Shown one piece after another: positions 15,255-22,229 of a DNA stretch of 39,877 nucleotides (the stretch's first letter is position 1; the number at the start of each line of letters is the position of its first letter). Under the pieces are notes generated by a model, which did not search any database, was not told the DNA's origin, and saw nothing but the letters and a program-made list of their open reading frames with translations. The translations under genes and the position numbers were made by a program. This DNA is from Caryophanales bacterium UBA3620 (GTDB lineage Bacteria; Bacillota_I; Bacilli_A; RF39; UBA660), in the NCBI GenBank assembly GCA_002375205.1, contig DFLL01000032.1:1-39877 (forward strand), given 5' to 3'.

Positions 15255-16211
15255 TTACCAATTTTCGTATCTTCGTTTCTCGTTAATATTATATATTTCT
15301 TTCATGTCTTTATCTGATAATTCAAAATCAAATATACTTATATTTTCCTTTATGTGATCTGGATTTTTGCTTCCTGGAATTGCTATATATCCAGCTTGTA
15401 ATTGCCATCTTAATATTATTTGAGCAGATGTTTTATTATACTTTTTAGCTATTTTAACAATATTTTCATTATTAAAATTTTCATCTGTATGACCTCTTCC
15501 ACCGAATGGATACCATGATTCTATTATAATTCCATATTGTTTAACATATTCTTGTAATTCTGTGTTTTGATAATAAATATGATTTTCATTTTGGATAACA
15601 GCTGGAACTATTTCGGCATAGCTTAATACTTCATCTATAGCTTCCTTTGTATAATAATTTGAAATACCTATTGCTTTTAATTTACCATCTTTATAATATT
15701 TTTCCATTGTTTGATATAAACCTTTATCATCAAATCCAGGTTGGTGTATTAAAAGTAAATCTATATAATCTAAGTCAAGATTATTTAATGATTTTTCTAT
15801 AGCTTTATTATGATCAGTAGATGCATATATTTTTGAAGTTACAAAAATATCTTCACGTTTTACAATTCCTTCTTCAATTGCTTTTCTAACACCTTTTCCT
15901 ACTCCAACTTCGTCGCCATAATACTGTGCTGTATCGATTAATCTATATCCATTTTTTATTGCAATATAAACTGCTTCTTCTGCTTCTTCATTTGTAAAAG
16001 TCCAAGTACCTAATCCAATAATTGGCATTTTAATACCATTATTAAGAGTTACATATTTGTTACTAAAATCAAAAGAAGTGTCTCTATTTTTTATATTTTC
16101 CTTTATTTCATTCATATCAGCACTTTTACCTTTCCACTTTGGAATAAATATTATTCCTAAGATAATAATTATTAATATCAATATAATAGATATACTTATT
16201 TTTTTATTCAT
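15255..16211 (-). CDS. Membrane-anchored aldo/keto reductase
   Basis: A 318-aa protein. Residues 5-24 form a transmembrane anchor, unusual for this normally cytosolic family. The AKR barrel starts at about 53 (VTLNNGIKMPIIGLGTW). The catalytic tetrad is complete: D93 (LIDTAQYYGDE), Y98, K127 (VTSKIY) and H156 (LLIHQPG). GISNYY and IPGSKNPDHIKEN are the usual NADPH-binding segments. It starts at the last base of the preceding hydrolase stop region (overlap of 1 nt), so it belongs to the MerR-hydrolase-reductase operon. A role in reducing reactive aldehydes or quinones fits the MerR regulator; the substrate is not known. Confidence 0.92.
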   Translation of the reverse strand: MNKKISISIILILIIIILGIIFIPKWKGKSADMNEIKENIKNRDTSFDFSNKYVTLNNGIKMPIIGLGTWTFTNEEAEEAVYIAIKNGYRLIDTAQYYGDEVGVGKGVRKAIEEGIVKREDIFVTSKIYASTDHNKAIEKSLNNLDLDYIDLLLIHQPGFDDKGLYQTMEKYYKDGKLKAIGISNYYTKEAIDEVLSYAEIVPAVIQNENHIYYQNTELQEYVKQYGIIIESWYPFGGRGHTDENFNNENIVKIAKKYNKTSAQIILRWQLQAGYIAIPGSKNPDHIKENISIFDFELSDKDMKEIYNINEKRRYENW

Positions 16212-17194
16212 TAAATATTCTTTCTAATAAAATCTTCTATTTTATCAAATGGTATAACCTCTAAATTATCATATAAATCAGTATGGACTGCTCCAGGTAT
16301 AATCATTAATTCTTTATTATTTGTATATTTTGAATCTTTAACCATGTCTTCATATGCTTCTTTACTAAAATAACAAGAATGTGCTTTATCTCCATGAATA
16401 ATTAATACGGCATTTCTTATTTCTTTTGAGAAAGTATGCTGTGGAGTATTGATAAATGATAATGCTGAAGTCATATTCCAACCTCCATTAGAATTTAAAC
16501 TTCTTTCATGATATGCTCTTCCTTTATAGTATTCACTATAATCTTTTACAAAGAATGGTGAATCCTCTGGAACTGGTAATTCTAAACAACCTCCACCTAA
16601 TTTATAATCATTATTCTTATAATCGTCTATTCTTTGTTTATTTAGGTTTTCTTTTAGTTCATATAAAGAATCTTCTGTATTAGAATTAAAATATCCATCA
16701 TGATTTACTTTGCTCATATTGTACATTGTTGAACAAATAGTTGCCTTAATTCTTGTATCTATACTTGCAACATTTAATGCAAGTCCTCCCCAACCACAAA
16801 TACCAATTATAGATATTTTTTCTGAATCAACATTTTCAAGAGTTGATAAATAATCTATAGAAGCTTGAAAGTCTTCGGTATTAATATCAGGTGATGCTAC
16901 ATATCTTGGAGTTCCATTTGATTCACCAGTAAATGATGGATCAAATGCTATAGTTAGGAATCCTCTTTCTGCCATCTTCATTGCATATAGTCCACTACAT
17001 TGTTCTTTAACTGCCCCAAAAGGTCCACATACTGAAATAGCTGGTAGTTTTCCCTCGTAATTTTTTGGTTCATATTGATCTGCTACTAAAGTAAATCCAA
17101 ACCTAGTATGAAAAGTTACTTTTTTATGTGTTACTTTCTCACTTAATTCAAAGGTTTTATCCCATTCGTTTGTAATTTTTAAATCTTCATTCAT
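16211..17194 (-). CDS. Alpha/beta hydrolase with Cys nucleophile position (dienelactone-hydrolase-like)
   Basis: A 327-aa protein without a signal peptide. The nucleophile elbow is GICGWGG with C133 in place of Ser, as in dienelactone hydrolases and related YcjY-like proteins. AVLIIHGDKAHSCYFS supplies the acid and GAVHTDLYD the His. Start at 17194 is chosen for the GAAGGAAAA site; the longer frame overlaps the upstream merR gene. It lies between a MerR regulator and an aldo/keto reductase, and this three-gene arrangement is often seen in electrophile-stress operons. The substrate is unknown. Confidence 0.87.
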   Translation of the reverse strand: MNEDLKITNEWDKTFELSEKVTHKKVTFHTRFGFTLVADQYEPKNYEGKLPAISVCGPFGAVKEQCSGLYAMKMAERGFLTIAFDPSFTGESNGTPRYVASPDINTEDFQASIDYLSTLENVDSEKISIIGICGWGGLALNVASIDTRIKATICSTMYNMSKVNHDGYFNSNTEDSLYELKENLNKQRIDDYKNNDYKLGGGCLELPVPEDSPFFVKDYSEYYKGRAYHERSLNSNGGWNMTSALSFINTPQHTFSKEIRNAVLIIHGDKAHSCYFSKEAYEDMVKDSKYTNNKELMIIPGAVHTDLYDNLEVIPFDKIEDFIRKNI

Positions 17195-17211
17195 ATTATT
17201 TTCCTTCTTTC

Positions 17212-17643
17212 TTAATTTTTTGGAATTGTATCCACTTCTAAAGTAGGAGAACATGATGTAACATTTTCTACCACTTTTTCAGTACCAGCTTTAATAGCTT
17301 CAGTATAATACCATTCTTTATATTCAAATTCTTTAAGACATTTTTTAAGTTCGTCAATTTGACCTAATACGATTTCTTTTTGTTCTAAAATCATATCAAA
17401 TCTTTCTTGTAAAGTAGAATCCCCTTTTTCGGCAAGTTCAACATATGATCTAATTTTATCAATAGGCATATTAATTTTTTTCATATAATTAAGTACTCTA
17501 AGCCATTTAAAATCTTTATCTTCAAAGACTCTTCTCCCATTTACTCTTTTAACACCAGGAAGCAATCCCATAGAATCGTAATATCTTAAAGTAGATGGTT
17601 CTACATTCATCATATCAGCTACTTCTTTTATAGAATATGTCAT
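17212..17643 (-). CDS. MerR-family regulator (AdhR/YraB-like)
   Basis: A 143-aa protein. The winged HTH reads TYSIKEVADMMNVEPSTLRYYDSMGLLPGVKRVNGRRVF, followed by the dimerisation coiled coil (about 80-120, LQERFDMILEQKEIVLGQIDELK). The C-terminal tail has one Cys (VTSCSP). It resembles the aldehyde-responsive AdhR group. Start at 17643 is chosen for the GAGGAG site. It heads an operon with a hydrolase and an aldo/keto reductase, and its promoter has the 19-nt spacer with central palindrome on which MerR proteins act. Confidence 0.92.
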   Translation of the reverse strand: MTYSIKEVADMMNVEPSTLRYYDSMGLLPGVKRVNGRRVFEDKDFKWLRVLNYMKKINMPIDKIRSYVELAEKGDSTLQERFDMILEQKEIVLGQIDELKKCLKEFEYKEWYYTEAIKAGTEKVVENVTSCSPTLEVDTIPKN

Positions 17644-17664
17644 ATTATTTCTCCTCTCATTATA

Positions 17665-17695
17665 ATTATACAAGTTAAAGTTAACTTTAAGTCAA
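17665..17695 (-). promoter_or_regulatory. MerR-type promoter with 19-nt spacer and operator
   Basis: Minus strand: TTGACT (17690-17695), 19-nt spacer with the palindrome TTAAAGTTAACTTTAA, TATAAT (17665-17670). The elongated spacer is diagnostic for MerR-family activation by DNA untwisting. Confidence 0.9.
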
Positions 17696-17731
17696 GGCTT
17701 TTAAATTATTTTTTTTAATTTTTCAAAATAA

Positions 17732-17753
17732 TCGGAATATTACTATATTCCGA
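17732..17753 (-). repeat. 3' UTR hairpin repeat, copy 8 (perfect)
   Basis: TCGGAATAT-TACT-ATATTCCGA, a perfect 9-bp stem with a 4-nt loop, 4 nt after the stop of the XRE-like pseudogene. Confidence 0.8.
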
Positions 17754-17756
17754 ACA

Positions 17757-18236
17757 CTAATTGCCTCTTATATTTCCAATTCCAAAATGAAGTTTCCATT
17801 CAAGGTATTCTTGATTTGATATTTCTCCGTTTTCTATTTTTGCTCTCATTTCCTTCCAAATTTTTAATCCTTTAATAACATCATCAGAATAATTTGATTT
17901 TTTTAGAGCATCAAAATCTATTATAAATTCACTATATGGAAATAATTCATCTTCCCACATATGATAACAAATAACTTCTGCTGGACTTGTGTAATCATAG
18001 ATTTTAATAGCATTAGGACTAACTTTATATATTTCAGCTAATTCTTTTACTCTTCCAGGAAGTGGATGTCTTTCATTTCTTTCTTACTTACCTAATGTTT
18101 CTGTAGGATTTTCTCCACCCAAATTCAATAACTTAGCTACTTTCTCTTTAGACATATATCTCAAATCTTTTGTAAATTTTAATATTGCTCCTTGGCTTAG
18201 ATCCTCAAGCTCAAGTTTAAAAAAATAATTATTCAT
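17757..18236 (-). pseudogene. XRE-like regulator pseudogene with one nonsense codon
   Basis: One continuous frame of 160 codons interrupted only by TAA after residues ETLGK. Before the stop it reads MNNYFFKLELEDLSQGA, and after it ERNERHPLPGRVKELAEIYKVSP, ending LEWKLHFGIGN. It aligns along its whole length with the intact gene at 35736-36206 (LSQGARLEYVRR, SYENNYRHPSKERLKDIAKLYEVS, EEYLEWKLNYDLL). The stop falls at a Tyr in the intact copy, so a single base change TAT/TAC to TAA explains it. GGAGG precedes the start. It is probably inactive, unless the C-terminal part is restarted at the ATG at 17960. Confidence 0.85.
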
Positions 18237-18259
18237 AACAAAACCTCCATTCTTATTTT

Positions 18260-18287
18260 GGTAGTGTGCAATGTTATATACACTACC
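18260..18287. promoter_or_regulatory. Inverted repeat upstream of the XRE-like pseudogene
   Basis: GGTAGTGT and ACACTACC arms (8 bp, perfect) with a 12-nt centre, 24 nt before the start codon. It could be an autoregulatory operator. Confidence 0.45.
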
Positions 18288-18450
18288 ATCTATTTTTTTC
18301 TTATTTTTCAATACTTTCCTATATTTTTAATCTGTACCTCCCTTTTTGAGGTGCATTTTTATATAGAATTTCATTTTTATATCTATTAAAAATGACAAAT
18401 ACCTGTATAATGATTTTAGACACAATCAATATAGAAACGAGGTATCTGTC

Positions 18451-18990
18451 ATGTCTAAAATTATATCATTTATTATTAAATTTTTAAATAGAATTAATAA
18501 AATTATTTGGAAAAGTATCATTTTTCTATCATCTTTTTTTCCTGTAGAACAAATTGATAAGTTAAATGATAAACCAATCAATGAACGATATCGTCAGTTT
18601 AAAGTTGATGATCAGCCACTTATTGAACCTTTTGTTACATTAGAACATAAGGATTATAAAAAACTTATTAAAGACAATAATATCAAGCCCATCAAACGTC
18701 GTAATGGTAAAGAAATCACTATTGATATAAAATGTCCTTGCTGTGGTGCACCTAAAGACTATCTTTACGATAACACTGGCAAACAAACACAATTTGAATG
18801 CAAAGTTTGCTCTCATATTTTTTCTATTAATCCTAACAAAGATAAAGATGTTATACTTAAATGTCCTCATTGCAAACATGTCCTAAACTACAGAACATCT
18901 CGTGAAGATTTTGGTGTATATGTATGTAAAAATCCAAAATGTTCTTCCTGCTTTTATTGCAGCTTGTGCAATTGCTCCATTATGGATTAA
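18451..18990 (+). pseudogene. N-terminal fragment of a zinc-ribbon transposase-like gene
   Basis: A 179-codon frame with a good GAGGT ribosome site. After a hydrophobic N-terminus (IISFIIKFLNRINKIIW) and ERYRQFKVDDQP, it has three CxxC pairs forming zinc ribbons (KCPCCGAP, ECKVCSHIF, KCPHCKHVL) and a fourth motif YVCKNPKCS. I recall similar N-termini in large mobile-element transposase-like proteins of gut Bacillota. The family sequence then breaks off: from about 18950 the frame runs into an odd CFYCSLCNCSIMD tail and stops. The break coincides with a copy of the ppdK-3'-end core (18950-18968), so the gene was probably truncated by integration or recombination there. Confidence 0.6.
18950..18968. 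repeat. ppdK-end core, site D
   Basis: GCTTTTATTGCAGCTTGTG. Minus-strand codons read QAAIKA, as at the ppdK C-terminus. It lies exactly where the transposase-like gene loses its family sequence. Confidence 0.5.
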
Positions 18991-19000
18991 AATTTTAATT

Positions 19001-19192
19001 TCAGTTGTGACAATTTGTCACCGACTCATTTTCTTTGCCTTTTAAACATTGTTTAAGCTTATTCCAATGCTTTCTACCATCTTTGATTTCAAAAACTGTG
19101 CCTACCACTTCAACAACACTAACATAGTATTTTTATTCTTCATTATCCCATACTATTCTTATTGTTTTATTGTTAAATAATTTGTAATTCAT
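19001..19192 (-). pseudogene. Decayed N-terminus of a BRO-family antirepressor-like gene
   Basis: From the ATG at 19192 the minus strand reads KLFNNKTIRIVWDNEE, stop (TAA at 19133-19135), then KYYVSVVEVVG and HWNKLKQCLKGKENESVTNCH. This is the start of BRO-N/prophage-antirepressor proteins (KLFN-KKIR-WDEE-KWYFSVVDVV, W-KLK-RL, E-VTNCHQLK). Besides the nonsense codon, a frameshift follows NCH: one extra base would restore QLKLK. The rest of the gene is missing because site D follows. It is a relic of phage or mobile DNA. Confidence 0.65.
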
Positions 19193-19312
19193 TGTTCCTA
19201 GCAATTTAGCAAAACTTCCAAGTAATATTGAATTTAAATTCCTTTTTCATTCTAGTATATGATAATTTATTTTTTTATGTTATAATAAATATTATTAATT
19301 GAGGTGTAAAAA

Positions 19313-20011
19313 ATGAGTGTTAATGACAATTCAGAATTATATATTAATTACTATAATTGGCTAGTAGACCATAATCAAATACCTAAATATTATAAAACAT
19401 ACCTAGAGCATGTTTTAAGACATAAAGAAATGGTTTATATAGCTTGGTTATATATTGTAGACACATTATATAATTTAAGTTTTATTAATGAAAGTGACAT
19501 TGATGACATTAATACTTTAATAATAAATCATGATAATTCTAAATTAGAAATTGATGAATTTATTCCTTATGCTAAAAGATTTAATGGTCCTAGACAAAAA
19601 AATCCAAATATAAAAACAAATTTTAAAGTGGCTGTTAAATTGCATAAAGAAAGAAATTTACACCATTATGAAGCTCTAAAATTATATAAGAGCAAAAACT
19701 GGAAACAATATTCAGTTGAATTAGTATGTGACTATATTGCAATGGGATGGGAATTTAGTGATTATATATATGAATACTTTCAAAAAGTAAAAGATGAATT
19801 AAAAAATAGTTTACCTAAAGAATATTATAATTACATTGAAAGTATTATTAATGCTATTACTGAAAAACTTGATTTAACAGAAAAATCTCTAACTGAAAAT
19901 AATATAAGTTATATTTGTCACATGTTTAACTATCACAATGATCCTTTTGAGGACGACATTTCAGATGAAAAACAAAATGCTAAGGAAAATAAAAAGACTA
20001 GATTAATCTAG
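19313..20011 (+). CDS. DUF5662-family protein
   Basis: A 232-aa soluble protein. YLEHVLRHKEMVYIAW, LIINHDNSKLEIDEFIPYAKRFNG, and NLHHYEALKLYKSKNW match the pattern of DUF5662. In that family conserved H, HD-SK-E-F-Y and N-HH motifs suggest a metal-dependent (HD-like) hydrolase; no activity is established. A promoter-like TATAAT and ribosome site GAGGTG precede the start. The last codons overlap a perfect palindrome that acts as terminator. It lies between ppdK-end sites D and A, so it is probably cargo of an old insertion. Confidence 0.8.
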   Translation: MSVNDNSELYINYYNWLVDHNQIPKYYKTYLEHVLRHKEMVYIAWLYIVDTLYNLSFINESDIDDINTLIINHDNSKLEIDEFIPYAKRFNGPRQKNPNIKTNFKVAVKLHKERNLHHYEALKLYKSKNWKQYSVELVCDYIAMGWEFSDYIYEYFQKVKDELKNSLPKEYYNYIESIINAITEKLDLTEKSLTENNISYICHMFNYHNDPFEDDISDEKQNAKENKKTRLI

Positions 20012-20018
20012 TCTTTTG
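19994..20018 (+). terminator. Terminator after DUF5662, part of repeat unit A
   Basis: Perfect palindrome AAGACTAGATTAATCTAGTC plus TT, then TTGTT. A near-copy of this hairpin stands at the equivalent place in unit B (21164-21188). Confidence 0.75.
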
Positions 20019-20104
20019 TTGTTAATTATTTTTAGCTTTGATTGCAGCTTGTGAATCAAACACTATTGGAAAACTAATCGGAACGACATATCGTTCTATT
20101 ATGA
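20019..20104. repeat. ppdK-end repeat unit, site A
   Basis: Core GCTTTGATTGCAGCTTGTG at 20035-20053. The minus strand reads SQAAIKAKNN followed by TAA, a mimic of the ppdK C-terminus (AQAAIKARKN, stop). Beyond the core, about 65 nt align with site B at roughly three quarters identity, including a GAACGA...TCGTTC inverted repeat. Confidence 0.7.
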
Positions 20105-20596
20105 CTAACATGACTTATTTTTATATTCTTCTCTTAACTTCATCCATATTTTACCAAGATGATTTTCTCCATCTCTCTTTATTCCCCATCCCCAATAACT
20201 ATCTTTAGGAGAATCTTCAACGATAGCATAATCTTTTGTTTCTAATAGTTTTTTAAAAACATATGGATTTTGTTCTATTTTACATCTTAATATTTTTTCC
20301 ATCAATTCTAATATTTCATTAGAACTTAATTTTATTTTATCTTCATACTTAAATCTTATTTTTTGAGCTTCATGAGCTGAATGACTATTTTTAATTTCTT
20401 CTGCTATTTCTGGATAATCATCTATAAATAGATTTGCTTGAAAGGCTTCTTCTGCAGATGAATATAGATAACCATTATATTCTACTTTAAATGATGAAAA
20501 ATTATCTAAAGGATAAAATTCTCTAGGATAAAAACCTATAACATCATCAAACTTTTGTGACATCCAAGTATCACGATACTGATCTAACTTAATCAT
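20105..20596 (-). CDS. NADAR-family protein (YbiA-like ADP-ribose hydrolase/N-glycosidase fold)
   Basis: A 163-aa NADAR-domain protein: FYPLDNFSSFKVEYNGYLYSSAEEAFQ is the family opening. The helix LELMEKILRCKIEQNPYVFKKLLET is typical, and the signature DSYWGWGIKRDGENHLGKIWMKLRE carries the W-G--G-N-LGK-M motif. Characterised NADAR proteins cleave N-glycosidic bonds of riboflavin intermediates or remove ADP-ribose from guanine in nucleic acids (antitoxins to DarT1). Partner gene: a WYL regulator 58 nt upstream on the same strand. The pair is bracketed by ppdK-end repeats A and B. No DarT-like toxin lies beside it, so the substrate is open. Confidence 0.9.
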   Translation of the reverse strand: MIKLDQYRDTWMSQKFDDVIGFYPREFYPLDNFSSFKVEYNGYLYSSAEEAFQANLFIDDYPEIAEEIKNSHSAHEAQKIRFKYEDKIKLSSNEILELMEKILRCKIEQNPYVFKKLLETKDYAIVEDSPKDSYWGWGIKRDGENHLGKIWMKLREEYKNKSC

Positions 20597-20654
20597 ATAT
20601 TTACCTTCTTTCTAAAATAAATATATAACTAGATTAGGAAGTATTTATGTCAAA

Positions 20655-21131
20655 TTAAAATTTTTCATCTAATTCTTTTATTAAAGTTATTCTATTTAAA
20701 TAAAAATGTCTTATTTCTTGTTTATTTTCACAGTAGGCTGCTACTCCCCATTCATTATCTAATATCATTAAGTTATATGGTCTAATTACTCTTTTAGTCA
20801 TTTTATCATGCTCTTTAGAATAATACTCTATATAGCACTTGTTATGACTATTAATGCATTTACTTAATAAATTGTAGTATTCTCTATTATCTAATTTAAT
20901 ATTTTCAGGTTTAATGAATTTTTCAGGTATCTTAACATCTTGATTTAAAACATATCCACCATATGGCCCATATATTGTTTCAATATAAATACCTGCATAT
21001 TCTAGTTCTTCTTTATATTGTCTAATCATTCTTGGAGATACTTCTAACTTTTCAGATAATTCTTTTATACTATATTTTCTTTTATTTTGAAGTAGCTGAA
21101 GCATCATAAGTGCATTAGATAATTTTGACAT
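20655..21131 (-). CDS. HTH-WYL domain regulator (short form)
   Basis: A 158-aa protein. An HTH_11-type winged helix (LSNALMMLQLLQNKRKYSIKELSEKLEVSPRMIRQYKEELE) is followed by GIYIETIYGPYGGYVL. A short WYL core then reads CYIEYYSKEHDKMTKRVIRPYNLMILDNEWGVAAYCENKQEIRHFYLNRI. It lacks the C-terminal extension of full-length (about 300 aa) WYL proteins. WYL domains sense ligands or nucleic-acid signals and often regulate defence genes. Start at 21131 because of the GGTGG site. It precedes the NADAR gene and probably controls it. Confidence 0.87.
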   Translation of the reverse strand: MSKLSNALMMLQLLQNKRKYSIKELSEKLEVSPRMIRQYKEELEYAGIYIETIYGPYGGYVLNQDVKIPEKFIKPENIKLDNREYYNLLSKCINSHNKCYIEYYSKEHDKMTKRVIRPYNLMILDNEWGVAAYCENKQEIRHFYLNRITLIKELDEKF

Positions 21132-21159
21132 AATTACCACCTATAATTAATTATACCAT

Positions 21160-21188
21160 AAAAAAGACTAGATTAATCATCTAGTCTT
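21160..21188 (-). terminator. Terminator in repeat unit B
   Basis: Minus strand: AAGACTAGAT-GATTA-ATCTAGTCTT then TTTT. It ends transcripts arriving from the 21311 gene and insulates the WYL gene. Confidence 0.75.
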
Positions 21189-21192
21189 GTAT

Positions 21193-21302
21193 TCACGCTT
21201 ATGCGTTCTAATTTTTTCTCGCTTTAATTGCGGCTTGTGAGCCATAAACTATTGGGAAACCTATTAGAACGATATGTCATTCTATTTTGACTAAAATGAC
21301 TT
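21193..21302. repeat. ppdK-end repeat unit, site B (left boundary of the cluster-bearing element)
   Basis: 21193-21237 equals 37946-37990 at 44 of 45 positions. It therefore duplicates the last ten ppdK codons, the stop codon and the ACGC-TTAT-GCGT hairpin behind it. The minus strand reads SQAAIKARKN, stop. To the right, about 65 nt resemble the same part of site A. Confidence 0.85.
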
Positions 21303-21310
21303 AATTATAT

Positions 21311-22198
21311 TTATTTTATGTTAATAAAATTTGAAAGATTTATATTAGCTGGTTTACTTTTATCTTTATTATTTGAATACTTAAATCCATATATATTTGA
21401 TGCATATTTTTTTTGATCAAAGTCAAAAGAAAATGCAATAATATCAATAAAGTGTTCCTTATTATAATACATGTATAATTCATAGCATTGACTTGGTAAA
21501 CAAGCTATTTTACATTCTACTCTTTTGTCAGCTGTCACTAACAATTGACAACCTTCCGAACTATTTAAATTAGTTACCTTAAAATGTTTTATATGTCTAA
21601 TAATATTAGAAAACTTTTGAAGTATATCAATATCTTTTTTTGATATTAATACTTTTAAAATTGAAATATTATTAAATTCACCTTGTTTATCAAATTTTTT
21701 TAGAATTTCATTAAATGATTCTTTGACACTATTATCTTCAAAATCATCTATAATAAATGGTATATTTAATATTGTATCAAATAGTTGCTTTTCAGTATCT
21801 TTACATACTATTATATTTAAAAATTTTATATAAAAATCGTAAACATAATTTATGATTTCCTTTTCTTTTTCATCTAACGAAAAGAAAATGGTTGAATTCT
21901 CAAAAGCATCTATAAATCTATTATAGTTGCTAATATTATTTCTAATTTCATTGACTGAAATACAAATCTTATTTCTTCTATCAAACTCTTTTCTAGAAAT
22001 ATACACTGATATACTTTTTGATGATATATATGTAATAATCCCAACTAAGATAGCATCACCAATTATATTTAAAAATAAATAATCTAAGCTACCTAATCCT
22101 TTGTTAAAAAATAGTACTCCTGTATATGATAATGTAAAAATAGTCATAAATAAAATTGATATAGTTATTATTAATAGCACTTTATGTTTCTTCTTCAT
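21311..22198 (-). CDS. Uncharacterised membrane protein with two transmembrane helices
   Basis: A 295-aa protein. TM1 (about 7-27) and TM2 (about 40-60) form an N-terminal hairpin. The remainder is a helical, charged cytoplasmic domain with EFDRRNKICISVNEIRNNISNYN and four Cys in its last third. No enzyme motif is recognised. It lies 31 nt after the serine recombinase on the same strand and is the outermost gene at the left end of the element. The arrangement recalls phage-type TM-hairpin accessory proteins, but no function is proposed. Confidence 0.6.
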   Translation of the reverse strand: MKKKHKVLLIITISILFMTIFTLSYTGVLFFNKGLGSLDYLFLNIIGDAILVGIITYISSKSISVYISRKEFDRRNKICISVNEIRNNISNYNRFIDAFENSTIFFSLDEKEKEIINYVYDFYIKFLNIIVCKDTEKQLFDTILNIPFIIDDFEDNSVKESFNEILKKFDKQGEFNNISILKVLISKKDIDILQKFSNIIRHIKHFKVTNLNSSEGCQLLVTADKRVECKIACLPSQCYELYMYYNKEHFIDIIAFSFDFDQKKYASNIYGFKYSNNKDKSKPANINLSNFINIK

Positions 22199-22229
22199 TT
22201 ATATCACCATGAATTATTATACCATATAA

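Noticed and set aside
18640..18879. Minus-strand frame opposite the zinc-ribbon gene
   Set aside because: The plus frame has clear CxxC zinc motifs; the antisense frame has no recognisable feature.
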